Shown here piece after piece: positions 1-7,817 of a stretch of 36,633 nt of DNA. The notes below the pieces were generated by a model. The model had not been told where the DNA came from, searched no databases, and saw only the letters and a program-made list of their open reading frames with translations. The first letter of the stretch is position 1; each line of letters begins with the position of its first letter. Made by a program: the position numbers and the translations under genes. The DNA is from Caulobacter sp. (GTDB lineage: Bacteria > Pseudomonadota > Alphaproteobacteria > Caulobacterales > Caulobacteraceae): the NCBI GenBank assembly GCA_017744495.1, contig JAGIBE010000216.1, positions 1 through 36,633 on the forward strand. Direction: 5' to 3'.

Positions 1-466
1 ATTCCGGATAGTGCTTGGGCTGACAATCGGGCCAGTAGGTGACGTACGGAATGTCGCCGGGCAGGATATGAATGGACGGCAGGAAGACGTCGATCTGATG
101 CTCGACCTTGAGCCGGCGAAGCGACTCCACGTCCAGATCCGTCTCGATGAACCGCATCCGCGGGCAGGCGTCGCGATAGAAGTCGTAGGGGCTTGGGTCG
201 GTCTTGACCACCTTGGCGCGCGCTTCGCGGGCCTGCCGCAGGACGCGCCGCAGGATCGACTCGACCAGCGGATTCTTCTTCAGGACCGCCTTGGCGGACG
301 TAGGCACCTGGTGCTCGATGCGGTTCGAACCGCGCGGGCACAGGAAGATGATCTCGTTGTCTTCCCGAAGCGCCAGGCCGCGAATGATATTCTTCAGAAA
401 GTCGTTCGCCCCGATGTTGATCAGGAATTCGTGCGCGAGCAGCGCGACGCGAAGGGGCCTGGTCAT
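1..466 (-). CDS. Glycosyltransferase, N-terminal part (cut by left window edge)
   Basis: A minus-strand reading frame opens with ATG at 466 and stays open to base 1, giving 155 residues before the window ends. The N-terminus (MTRPLRVALLAHEFLINIGA) is a typical GT-B Rossmann strand followed by a loop. Near the cut there is a segment PYVTYWPDCQPKHYPE, resembling the 'D-x-Q-H-x-x-x-P' element seen in many family 4 glycosyltransferases. The start lies 3 bases after the stop of the aminotransferase gene, so it is the next gene in the same transcription unit. It probably adds a sugar to the exported polysaccharide. The donor, the linkage and the C-terminal donor-binding domain cannot be seen. Family-level call fairly secure, specificity unknown. 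Confidence 0.72.
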   Translation of the reverse strand, partial: MTRPLRVALLAHEFLINIGANDFLKNIIRGLALREDNEIIFLCPRGSNRIEHQVPTSAKAVLKKNPLVESILRRVLRQAREARAKVVKTDPSPYDFYRDACPRMRFIETDLDVESLRRLKVEHQIDVFLPSIHILPGDIPYVTYWPDCQPKHYPE

Positions 467-469
467 GAA

Positions 470-1573
470 CTATCCGTTGCGATTGAAGTAGGCGCGGATG
501 TGGCCGCAGATCTGGCTCACGTCGTTCTGGGTCAGATCGGGATAGCTGGGCAGGTTGAGGCCGCGCTGAGAAAGGTGGTCCGCCACGGGATATTCCCCCG
601 CGCCGGCGTCATACATGCTCATCGTGTGAACAGGGTAGAACAGGGGGCGCGTTTCCACGCCGGCCGCCTTTAGGTGCTCTCGCAGCGGATCGCGATCCTC
701 GGCCTTGTCGGTCAGGACCGAGACCATCCAGAAGCTGTGGAAAGTGCCCGGCTTCACGGCGTGCCGCGCCACCGGCAGGTCCGTCAGGCCTTGGGCGTAC
801 CACTCCGCGATGTTCTGCTTCTGGGCGATGACGCCTTCGATGTCTTCCATCTGGGCGCAGCCGATGGCGGCGCAGATGTTCGTCATGCGATAATTATAGC
901 CGACGATGTCGTGCCAGTACTCGCGGTTCGCCGCGAGGCCCTGGCCCTTCAGGCGCGCGATCAGGTCCGCCACCGCAGGGTCCTTGGCGACGACCATGCC
1001 GCCCTCGCCCGTCGTGATGGTCTTGTTGCCGAAGAAGCTGAAGGTCGCCACGTCGCCGAACGTGCCGACGTAGCGGTCACCGATCTTGGTGCCCAACGCT
1101 TCGGCGCAGTCCTCCACCACATAGATCGAGTGTTCGGCCGCCAAGGCCATGAGGGCCTCCATGTCGCAGGCTTGGCCGTACAGGTGCACCGGCATTATCG
1201 CCTTGGTGCGGGGCGTGATCTTGGCGCGGACCGCCTCCACGTCCATTTGCCAGTAGTCGCGCTCGCTATCGACGAAGACCGGCGTGGCGCCGGTGTAGAC
1301 GATCGCGTTGACCGAGGCGATGTAGGTCAAGGTCGGGACGATGACCTCGTCGCCAGGGCCGACGCCAAGCGCTTCCAGGGCGACGTGCAGCGCGACCGTG
1401 CCGTTGGAGACGCTCAGGGCATGTTGCGCGCCCAGATAATGGGCGAACCGGCTCTCGAACTCACCGATGAACTTGCCCTTTGACGAAATCCAGGTGGAGT
1501 CGATGCATTCGAGCACCAACTCTCGTTCGCGGCCCGTGAGGCGTGGGCGATAAACCGGATATTGGTAGCTCAA
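470..1573 (-). CDS. per: Perosamine-synthase-like DegT/DnrJ/EryC1/StrS aminotransferase
   Basis: A 367-residue PLP-dependent sugar aminotransferase. The likely PLP lysine is K184 in FSFFGNKTITTGEGG, with D155 (VVEDCAEA) contacting the pyridine nitrogen. The motifs TLTYIAS and VGYNYRMTNICAAIGCAQ are those of GDP-perosamine synthase (Per/RfbE), which turns GDP-4-keto-6-deoxy-D-mannose into GDP-perosamine with glutamate as amino donor. The presence of gmd in the same cluster supplies that substrate and supports the assignment. The start is TTG, overlapping the upstream GNAT stop as TTGA; no ATG lies nearby that would keep the conserved N-terminus. A different 4-keto sugar (for example a dTDP- or UDP-linked one) cannot be excluded from sequence alone. 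Confidence 0.82.
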   Translation of the reverse strand: MSYQYPVYRPRLTGRERELVLECIDSTWISSKGKFIGEFESRFAHYLGAQHALSVSNGTVALHVALEALGVGPGDEVIVPTLTYIASVNAIVYTGATPVFVDSERDYWQMDVEAVRAKITPRTKAIMPVHLYGQACDMEALMALAAEHSIYVVEDCAEALGTKIGDRYVGTFGDVATFSFFGNKTITTGEGGMVVAKDPAVADLIARLKGQGLAANREYWHDIVGYNYRMTNICAAIGCAQMEDIEGVIAQKQNIAEWYAQGLTDLPVARHAVKPGTFHSFWMVSVLTDKAEDRDPLREHLKAAGVETRPLFYPVHTMSMYDAGAGEYPVADHLSQRGLNLPSYPDLTQNDVSQICGHIRAYFNRNG

Positions 1574-2073
1574 AGGCCACCCCCCTGTGAAATGAGATCT
1601 AGCAAGCCGACGCTTTGTTCGCCTTCCTCGGCGACAAACACATAACCCAGTCCTTGGTACAGGGTCACGGCGCGGAGATTGTCTTTATAGACCTTCAGCC
1701 TGATCCGGTCGGCGCCGTTCTGGCGCGCCTGCCGGTGAAGGTGTTCCATGAGGGCCTTGGCAAGGCCCTGTCCGCGGACGCGCGCGCTGAGATAGATGCC
1801 CAACGACGGTGTTTCGTAACCTTCGTCCCAGCCGCGGAGCATGCCGTAGCCGACCAGCTGCCCGTCCAGGAATTGGCCCAGGTAAAGATCGCGCCCCTGG
1901 TGTTCGGCGATCCTGCGCGCCGCTTCCGCGGTGAAGGGATGTGGGTGAAAGCGATCCGACGCCGGATCTTGGGCCACTTCGCCGAAAAACGCCGCCAGAA
2001 GCTCGACATCGGACGCGCCGAAGCGGCGGACCTGGAGGTCTTGGCCCGATGATGCTTCCGGCGCCTCAGCCAT
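1570..2073 (-). CDS. GNAT-family N-acyltransferase in polysaccharide cluster
   Basis: A 167-residue single-domain GNAT protein. The acetyl-CoA pyrophosphate loop is RGQGLA at about residues 100-105, preceded by the beta-4 strand SLGIYLSARV, and followed by the usual C-terminal YKDNLRAVTLYQGLGY element. It starts with ATG 8 bases inside the end of wzt and its stop overlaps the aminotransferase start, so translation of the three is probably coupled. By position it could N-acylate the amino group that the aminotransferase installs (perosamine to N-acetylperosamine). The usual perosamine N-acetyltransferases (PerB/WbdR) are left-handed beta-helix proteins, so a GNAT in this role would be a non-orthologous replacement comparable to WecD. 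The fold is secure; the substrate is inference. Confidence 0.75.
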   Translation of the reverse strand: MAEAPEASSGQDLQVRRFGASDVELLAAFFGEVAQDPASDRFHPHPFTAEAARRIAEHQGRDLYLGQFLDGQLVGYGMLRGWDEGYETPSLGIYLSARVRGQGLAKALMEHLHRQARQNGADRIRLKVYKDNLRAVTLYQGLGYVFVAEEGEQSVGLLDLISQGGGL

Positions 2074-2809
2074 AGGCGCTCTCGTAGAGCGAGATCACCT
2101 CTTCGACGGGGCCGTCGGCACGGATCTCGCCGCCGTCGATGAAGATCGCGCGGTTGCAGAATTGCCGCAGGATGGCGTTGTTGTGCGAGGCGAGCACCAG
2201 GATTTTCGCGTTGTCGACATAGCTCGAGACGCGCTCGCTGGCCTTCGCCGCGAAGGCCATGTCGCCGGCGCCGATCATTTCGTCCATGACAAGGATGTCG
2301 GGGCTCATCGCCGTCGAGGCGGCGAAACCCAGGCGCACGAGCATGCCGGTCGAATAGGTCCGCGCCGGCAGGTCCAGATACGAGCCCAACTCGGTGAAGG
2401 CTTCGATCTCGGCGGCCTTCTCGCGCACCTCGGCATGGGTCATGCCCAGGAAAATGCAGCGCATGCGGATATTCTCGCGACCGGAGGCCTCGAGGTCCAT
2501 GCCCATGGTCATGTCCGTCAGAGAGGAAACGCTGCCGGAAATCTTGATGCGACCCGTGGGCGGCTCGTAGATGCCCCCCAGCACCTTCAGCAAGGTCGTC
2601 TTGCCCGCGCCGTTCTGGCCCACCAGCGCGACGCGGTCGCCGCTGTTGATCTTCAGGCTGATGTTGGAGAGGGCGCGAACTTCCACATGGTCGCCCTTGC
2701 CGTAGATACGGCCGCCGACCTTCCGCATCACGGCGTTCTTGAGAGAGCGACTGCGCGAGTCGAAGATGGGGTAGAAGAGCGTCACCCCGTTCAGTTCAAT
2801 CGACGCCAT
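2066..2809 (-). CDS. wzt: Polysaccharide ABC exporter, ATP-binding subunit (Wzt type, no C-terminal sugar-binding domain)
   Basis: A 247-residue ABC ATPase. Walker A is GQNGAGKT (64-71), the signature is YSTGMLVRLGFA (152-163), Walker B is ILVMDE (172-177), and the switch histidine is H209 in LASHN. The N-terminal segment SRSLKNAVMRKVGG is characteristic of Wzt/KpsT/TagH-type polysaccharide exporters. It ends right after the ATPase core, so it lacks the C-terminal carbohydrate-binding domain found in Wzt proteins that recognise a modified non-reducing end. It follows the permease by 6 bases with GAGG at a good distance from ATG. With Wzm it would move undecaprenyl-linked polysaccharide across the inner membrane. 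Confidence 0.9.
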   Translation of the reverse strand: MASIELNGVTLFYPIFDSRSRSLKNAVMRKVGGRIYGKGDHVEVRALSNISLKINSGDRVALVGQNGAGKTTLLKVLGGIYEPPTGRIKISGSVSSLTDMTMGMDLEASGRENIRMRCIFLGMTHAEVREKAAEIEAFTELGSYLDLPARTYSTGMLVRLGFAASTAMSPDILVMDEMIGAGDMAFAAKASERVSSYVDNAKILVLASHNNAILRQFCNRAIFIDGGEIRADGPVEEVISLYESAYG

Positions 2810-2815
2810 TCGTCC

Positions 2816-3613
2816 TCACAGATAGAAAGCAATTCGCGCGCGAAGGCGGGAATAGAGCAGGATCGCCACGGCCCAGCCGGCGACGGCCAGGACGATGGCG
2901 AAGGCCCAGTGATAGGCCGTCGGCGCCCGTCCGAGGAACGGTTCGCGCAGCAGTTCCAAGAAGACGGCGAACGGGTTGGCGTTGAGCAGGAGTTGTCCGT
3001 GGGCGCTGAGTTGCTTGCGCTCCCACATGACCGGCGAAACGAAGAAGGCGATCTGGGTCAGACTGGACACCATCAGCGGCATGTCGCGGAAACGGGCCGC
3101 GATCGGCCCCAGGATCAGCGCGATCCACACGGCGTTGACGAGGACCAGCAGGAAAGCCGGAATGAACAACAGCAAATGCCAGTCGGGAACGATCCGGAAG
3201 ATCGCCATCACTATGGGGATGAGGATCAGGTTATGGGCGAACACGATCGTATTGCGCGCTATCATGCGATAAATGAAGGTCGCTTTCGCCAGGGTCGAGG
3301 TCTTGATGTAGCCCTCGGCATCCAAGAAGACCATGGCGCTATCGTTTACGAACGACGCCAGAAGGCCCCAGCAGATGAAGCTGACGGTGATCAGCGGAAC
3401 ATAGACGCTGAGCGAAATCTTGAAGATCTGGGAATACACCACCGCGAGGGCGGCGATCGTCAGGCCCATTGAGATTGTGATCCAGAACTGCCCGATCAGG
3501 GATCGCCGGTAGCGCGTTCTGATGTCGGTCAGCGCCAGGGCGGTCCAGATTCGCCAAGAACTGACGCCCGAAGATATGTCGCTGACGGCGCTCGACAGGC
3601 TAGCACGCGACAT
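2816..3613 (-). CDS. wzm: Polysaccharide ABC exporter, permease subunit (Wzm type)
   Basis: A membrane protein of about 265 residues from the ATG at 3613, which has GGAG five bases upstream. The frame extends further upstream to a TTG at 3655, but that extension is not family-like. An amphipathic N-terminal segment with ALTDIRTRYRRSLIGQFW precedes about six hydrophobic spans (for example ITISMGLTIAALAVVYSQIF and IALILGPIAARFRDMPLM). The R-Y-R-R-S-x-L-G-x-F-W and RFRD elements are hallmarks of ABC-2 polysaccharide export permeases such as Wzm, RfbA and KpsM. It is first in the wzm-wzt-GNAT-per-glycosyltransferase run, 261 bases after the previous gene, so it probably has its own promoter. It forms the inner-membrane channel partner of the ATPase. 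Confidence 0.88.
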   Translation of the reverse strand: MSRASLSSAVSDISSGVSSWRIWTALALTDIRTRYRRSLIGQFWITISMGLTIAALAVVYSQIFKISLSVYVPLITVSFICWGLLASFVNDSAMVFLDAEGYIKTSTLAKATFIYRMIARNTIVFAHNLILIPIVMAIFRIVPDWHLLLFIPAFLLVLVNAVWIALILGPIAARFRDMPLMVSSLTQIAFFVSPVMWERKQLSAHGQLLLNANPFAVFLELLREPFLGRAPTAYHWAFAIVLAVAGWAVAILLYSRLRARIAFYL

Positions 3614-3765
3614 ACGCTCTCCAACTCCTGTGACGACATGTCCGCAAACCTCCAACCCGGAGGCGCAAATGCCTGGAAAATAGATCGATCACGCCAACCG
3701 GGCGACGCCTGAACCTGGCGCGCAAGATCAGCGGACGAGACTTCGCCGCCGCGAAATCGCGAGCC

Positions 3766-3793
3766 TCTCTAGCACACGGCGGCAGGTTGTAAA
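3766..3793 (-). promoter_or_regulatory. Candidate promoter for wzm-wzt operon
   Basis: Read on the minus strand, TTTACA (3793-3788) and GCTAGAGA (3773-3766) are separated by 14 bases. This approximates the Caulobacter housekeeping pattern TTGACG-N10-14-GCTANAWC, with mismatches in both boxes. It lies in the only sizeable gap of the leftward cluster, about 150 bases upstream of the wzm start. The call rests on motif similarity and position only. Confidence 0.3.
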
Positions 3794-3874
3794 GCCTGGG
3801 GAACCGCACCTCGAGGGACTGTTGCAAGCTGTTGTTTCGCAAGGAATTGCGGCTCTTTTTTGTAGCGACGAAGG

Positions 3875-4873
3875 TCATCCGCCAGCGGAAAAGCGCACCC
3901 TTTCGAGGTCCGTGAGTTCGAAGGGCAAGTCCAGGGTTATGGGGGAAAACGCGGGGATTTCGGGTGCTCGAATTCGAACGGAGCGTTGGGATCCGCTCGT
4001 CGAACGCCGCCAGACCTCGATGTCCCCTGCGGCCAGGTTCTGGAGACTGAATACCTTTGCCCGCCGGCCGCCGGCGACGCCGGGGGCTCGCGTGGCGCCG
4101 TGTTTATGGGCCCAGACCGTGAAGTAGGGGTGGCCGGGGGTGTCGCCCCGGAGCTTCCACAACAGGGCCGTCTTCATGGCTTCGATGATCAGCGCGCTCC
4201 GCTCGCCGAAACTGGCGCCGCTGCGCGACAGAAAGCCTTGGATCTCCCGTGCGCGGCTCAGAGACAGCTTGGCTGTCTTGGCGTCAGGATCGAGCGTCAC
4301 GCCGGACAAGAGTTCGGGCGTGTAGGTGAAGGCCGCGCCGGCCTCCATCATTCGGATCCAGAGATCCCAGTCCATGGTGTAATGGAGATCGTAGTTCAAA
4401 CCTCCGACGTCGCGGTAGAGCGCGTTGCGGAAGAAGCAGCTGGGCTGGGCGATCAGGTTTTCTTTGCCCAGGCGCTCGAGATCGTTCGATACGTTCGGAT
4501 GATACCCGACGACCTGACCCGTCATATCCAGGAACTCGGCCTCGCCATAGACGACGTCGTGGGTCTCCAGAGCCCGCCGCACGGCGTTGGCGCCGTCGCG
4601 CACCAGGAAGTCGTCATGATTGAGCCAGCCGACGATGGGGCTGCTCAAAGCGCGGAACGCCTTGTCGAGCCCATGCGACTGTCCACCGTCCGGTTCGGCG
4701 AAATAGGCGGTGATGAGGTCCGCGACGGGGGCGAAGCGGGCGCGGACGCCAGGATCGCCCGAGGCGTCGCTCACGGCGATTTCAGTCACCCCGAAGGCGC
4801 GCATCGATTGGATCGCGCTATCCAGCGCGCCGCTCACGTTTTTCAGCGCCATGGCGACGCCGACGCCGGTCAT
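3875..4873 (-). CDS. Glycosyltransferase family 2
   Basis: A 332-residue GT-A glycosyltransferase. The nucleotide-binding Asp is D36 (AVSDASGD). The motif FAEPDGGQSHGLDKAF (about 58-73) matches the family 2 'SEPDKGIYDAMNKG' element. The metal-binding DxD-like motif is WLNHDDF (83-89), and YTMDWDLWIRM, near residue 165, is the usual acceptor-side motif. The last ~100 residues (after LSRAREIQGFLSR) show no motif I recognise. The gene lies 49 bases after fcl and is probably cotranscribed with gmd-fcl. It likely adds a 6-deoxyhexose or amino sugar to the O-antigen or capsule repeat. Donor and linkage cannot be read from the sequence. Confidence 0.82.
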   Translation of the reverse strand: MTGVGVAMALKNVSGALDSAIQSMRAFGVTEIAVSDASGDPGVRARFAPVADLITAYFAEPDGGQSHGLDKAFRALSSPIVGWLNHDDFLVRDGANAVRRALETHDVVYGEAEFLDMTGQVVGYHPNVSNDLERLGKENLIAQPSCFFRNALYRDVGGLNYDLHYTMDWDLWIRMMEAGAAFTYTPELLSGVTLDPDAKTAKLSLSRAREIQGFLSRSGASFGERSALIIEAMKTALLWKLRGDTPGHPYFTVWAHKHGATRAPGVAGGRRAKVFSLQNLAAGDIEVWRRSTSGSQRSVRIRAPEIPAFSPITLDLPFELTDLERVRFSAGG

Positions 4874-4922
4874 GGTTTCCCCCGAAAGGGGCGAGGGCGC
4901 CGATCGGCGTCGCGCTGGTGCA

Positions 4923-5870
4923 TCAGTTTCCCTGCCCGAGGAACCACGCGTAGGTCTTGGCCACGCCTTCCCGCAGCGGGATGCGAGGCGCCCAGCCCAT
5001 CGCGCGGAGCTTGTCGGCGCTCATGAGCTTGCGTGGCGTTCCGTCCGGCTTGGACGGATCGGTCAGGATATCGCCTTGGAAGCCCACGACGTCGCAGACC
5101 AGCCGGGCCAGTTCCAGAATCGTAATGTCTTCGCCCGAGCCGACATTGACGTGCTCGTAGTCCGAATAGGTCTTCATCAAGTGGACGCAGGCGTCGGCGC
5201 AATCGTCGGCGTTGAGGAACTCGCGGCGGGGGGCGCCGGTCCCCCAGATCGTGATGCTCGAAGCGCCCGCCTGCTTGGCCTCGTGGGCCTTGCGCATCAG
5301 CGCCGGAAGGACGTGGCTCGAATTGAGGTCGAAGTTGTCGCCTTGGCCGTAGAGATTGGTCGGCATCGCGCTGATGAAGTCGGCGCCGTGCTGTTTGCGG
5401 TATGCCTGGGCCAGCTTGATGCCCGCGATCTTGGCGATCGCGTACCACTCGTTGGTGGGCTCCAGCGGGCCGGTCAGCAGGCTGTCCTCGGTGATCGGCT
5501 GAGGCGCCAACTTCGGATAGATGCAGGACGAACCGAGGAACATCAGTTTCGCCACGCCATTGCGGTAGGCGGCGTCGATGATGTTCGTCTCGATCACCAG
5601 ATTGTCGTACAGGAAATCGGCGGGAAAGGTGTCGTTGGCGAGGATGCCGCCGACCTTCGCCGCCGCCAGGAAGATGGCGTCCGGCTTTTCCTTGGCCATC
5701 CAGGCATCAACCTGATCCTGGCGCTTGAGGTCGACGACCTCGCGCCCGGCCAGAATCACCTCGCAATTTTCGCCCGCCAGCCGTCGCACGATGGCGGAGC
5801 CGACCATCCCGCGATGGCCGGCCACCCAAACGCGTTTGCCCTCCAGAGAGAAGCGCGCGTCATTCGGCAT
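4923..5870 (-). CDS. fcl: GDP-L-fucose synthase (GDP-4-keto-6-deoxy-D-mannose 3,5-epimerase/4-reductase)
   Basis: A 315-residue short-chain dehydrogenase/reductase of the extended type. It has the NADPH loop GHRGMVG (18-24), the active-site motif GSSCIYP (113-119) with S114/S115 and C116 as the epimerase acid/base, and Y143-x3-K147 in [10 protein letters not shown]. The segment [12 protein letters not shown] and a His in NSSHVLPA complete the Fcl pattern. The enzyme epimerises and reduces the Gmd product to GDP-L-fucose in the cytoplasm. The start ATG lies inside the 3' end of gmd (11-base overlap), consistent with translational coupling. Length equals the family norm. Confidence 0.95.
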   Translation of the reverse strand: MPNDARFSLEGKRVWVAGHRGMVGSAIVRRLAGENCEVILAGREVVDLKRQDQVDAWMAKEKPDAIFLAAAKVGGILANDTFPADFLYDNLVIETNIIDAAYRNGVAKLMFLGSSCIYPKLAPQPITEDSLLTGPLEPTNEWYAIAKIAGIKLAQAYRKQHGADFISAMPTNLYGQGDNFDLNSSHVLPALMRKAHEAKQAGASSITIWGTGAPRREFLNADDCADACVHLMKTYSDYEHVNVGSGEDITILELARLVCDVVGFQGDILTDPSKPDGTPRKLMSADKLRAMGWAPRIPLREGVAKTYAWFLGQGN

Positions 5871-6927
5871 TGCGGCGCTGCTCCTTGGCCACGGCGATCA
5901 TGTCGGCGGCGACCATTTCGGCGCACAGCTGCTCCCACTTTGTCTCGTGGACCCAGCCGAGCTTTTCCTTGGCCTTGGTCGGGTCGCCGATCAGCAGCTC
6001 CACCTCGGTGGGGCGGAAGTAGCGTGGATCGACCTCGACCAGCACCTTGCCGGTCTCGGCGCAGGTCCCCTTCTCATCGACGCCCGTGCCCGACCAGTTG
6101 AGAGTCACGCCTGTTTCGGAGAAGGCCTTGGTGACGAAATCCCGCACGACGGTGGTCTCGCCGGTGGCCAGGACGTAGTCGTCCGCCTGTTCCTGCTGGA
6201 GCATCAGCCACATGCCGCGGACGTATTCCCGGGCGTGGCCCCAGTCCCGCTTTGCGTCCAGGTTGCCCAGATACAGCTTGTCCTGGAAGCCCTGCTTGAT
6301 GGCCGCGACGGCGCGGGTGATCTTGCGGGTGACGAAGGTTTCGCCGCGCAGCGGGCTCTCGTGATTGAACAGGATGCCGTTGCTGGCGTGGATGCCGTAG
6401 GCTTCGCGGTAGTTCACAACGATCCAGTAGCCGTAGAGCTTGGCCGCGGCGTAGGGGCTGCGCGGATAGAACGGCGTCTTCTCGCTCTGCGGCACTTCCT
6501 GGACCAGGCCATACAGTTCAGAGGTCGAGGCCTGGTAGAACTTGGTCTTCTTTTCTAGACCCAGGATGCGGATGGCCTCGAGCAGGCGGAGCGTGCCCAC
6601 CGCGTCGGCGTTGCCGGTGTATTCCGGCGTCTCGAAGCTCACGGCCACGTGGCTCTGGGCGGCCAGGTTATAGATTTCGTCCGGCTGGGTCTGCTGCACG
6701 ATCCGGATCAGGTTGGTGCTGTCCGTCATGTCGCCGTAGTGCAGGATGAACCGGGGATCCTTTTCGTGCGGGTCCTGGTAGAGATTTTCGATCCGGCCGG
6801 TGTTGAACGACGACGAGCGGCGTTTCACGCCGTGCACCGTATAACCTTTCGATAGCAACAATTCCGACAGATACGCTCCGTCTTGACCGGTGACGCCCGT
6901 GATTAGGGCTACCTTACCCGCTGCCAA
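5860..6927 (-). CDS. gmd: GDP-mannose 4,6-dehydratase
   Basis: A 355-residue NADP-dependent dehydratase that converts GDP-D-mannose to GDP-4-keto-6-deoxy-D-mannose, the common precursor of L-fucose, D-rhamnose and perosamine. Visible landmarks are the GVTGQDG loop (11-17), the [11 protein letters not shown] segment that binds the neighbouring NADP in the tetramer, S134-T135-S136-E137, and Y159/K163 in [14 protein letters not shown]. The start is TTG with GGAG seven bases upstream; there is no in-frame ATG nearby, and this start gives the family N-terminus. It is the first gene of the leftward cluster, divergent from the sulfotransferase across 152 bases. Confidence 0.96.
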   Translation of the reverse strand: MAAGKVALITGVTGQDGAYLSELLLSKGYTVHGVKRRSSSFNTGRIENLYQDPHEKDPRFILHYGDMTDSTNLIRIVQQTQPDEIYNLAAQSHVAVSFETPEYTGNADAVGTLRLLEAIRILGLEKKTKFYQASTSELYGLVQEVPQSEKTPFYPRSPYAAAKLYGYWIVVNYREAYGIHASNGILFNHESPLRGETFVTRKITRAVAAIKQGFQDKLYLGNLDAKRDWGHAREYVRGMWLMLQQEQADDYVLATGETTVVRDFVTKAFSETGVTLNWSGTGVDEKGTCAETGKVLVEVDPRYFRPTEVELLIGDPTKAKEKLGWVHETKWEQLCAEMVAADMIAVAKEQRRNAE

Positions 6928-7079
6928 TGTCTCTCTCCGAAAACTGGGACCCGCGTCCGCAAAGTTGTGGCGCTCCTAGCGCATTTCGATCGCATGGCCA
7001 ACCGATGCTCGCGACATTCCGATATGAAGTCGATACAATCTCTAGATGATTCGCCCGGAGTCCTTCTCCAGCACGCCGG

Positions 7080-7802
7080 ATGTCGAGCCTTCGGCTCGGC
7101 GGCTCGGAAAGAAAAAGAGTAGTTTCCTTGATTATTTGGTTGGCGTCGTTTCCGCGTTCGGGGAACACCTTGGTCCGGACGGTTCTGCGCTCGGTGTTCG
7201 GGATCGAGAGTTATTCCAAGTACGAGGCCAAGGCGTCGCGCAGCCCCAAGGGCATGGCGGATGACCTGGTTTCCGCCATCGGCGCGGTGCCCTACGACGG
7301 GGAGTACCCCGACTTTTACGCCGCCGCCGCCGCCGATCCGGGCACGGCGGTGGTCAAGACCCACGACCAGCCGGAGGACCACGGCAAGGCGATCTATGTC
7401 GTCCGCAACGGGCTGGTGGCCACAGATTCCTACCGGCATTACCGGATCCAGATCGACGAGCAGCACGCGCCGTGGTCCGAGATCGTCAACGGCGACACGC
7501 CGTTCAACAACTGGTCGCTTCACCTTGACGCTTGGAATCCGCTGGAGCGGCCGGACACCCTGTTGCTGACCTATGAGAGCCTGGTGAGCGAGCCCGCCGT
7601 CGCCCATGCGCGCATCGCCCAGTTTCTGGACGTCGAGCCGGTCGCGACCTGGATCGACCCGTGGCCCGCCATGAACGCCGCGCGTCCCGACTTCTTCCGA
7701 CGAGGTCAGGCCACGGTCCCCGAGACCCTGACGGCCGAGGAGATCGAGATCTTCATGGCCCGCCATGGCGAGTGGATGGGACGACTGGGCTACGCGCCTT
7801 AG
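7080..7802 (+). CDS. PAPS-dependent sulfotransferase family protein
   Basis: A 240-residue protein with the P-loop-like 5'-phosphosulfate-binding motif SFPRSGNTLVR (23-33), the catalytic His region VVKTHDQP (H95), and the 3'-phosphate-binding element YVVRNGLVATDSYRHY with R109 and S117. These are the three hallmarks of PF00685-type sulfotransferases, which move sulfate from PAPS to a hydroxyl or amine. No transmembrane segment or signal peptide is apparent, so it should act in the cytoplasm. It is the only rightward gene between the polysaccharide cluster and the RTX gene, which suggests a glycan acceptor, but that is inference. The ATG at 7080 has a poor ribosome-binding site. A start nearer LIIWLASFPRSGN (about 7129) is possible. 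Confidence 0.78.
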   Translation: MSSLRLGGSERKRVVSLIIWLASFPRSGNTLVRTVLRSVFGIESYSKYEAKASRSPKGMADDLVSAIGAVPYDGEYPDFYAAAAADPGTAVVKTHDQPEDHGKAIYVVRNGLVATDSYRHYRIQIDEQHAPWSEIVNGDTPFNNWSLHLDAWNPLERPDTLLLTYESLVSEPAVAHARIAQFLDVEPVATWIDPWPAMNAARPDFFRRGQATVPETLTAEEIEIFMARHGEWMGRLGYAP

Positions 7803-7817
7803 GCGTCCCACCGGCTC

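Noticed and set aside
11..673. Plus-strand 220-residue frame at the left edge
   Set aside because: It lies opposite a partial glycosyltransferase and the end of the aminotransferase, both with recognisable motifs.
3834..3864. CGCAA/TTGCG hairpin followed by TCTTTTTT on the plus strand, resembling a terminator
   Set aside because: The stem is only five base pairs and no plus-strand gene lies upstream for it to terminate.
6928..7079. Possible gmd promoter (TTGGCC...GCTAGGAG, minus strand)
   Set aside because: The -10 has several mismatches and the spacer is 15 bases, so it is not better than chance in this composition.
6909..7811. Minus-strand 300-residue frame over the sulfotransferase gene
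   Set aside because: The plus strand encodes all three sulfotransferase motifs; the antisense frame is Arg/Gly/Val-rich with no recognisable domain.
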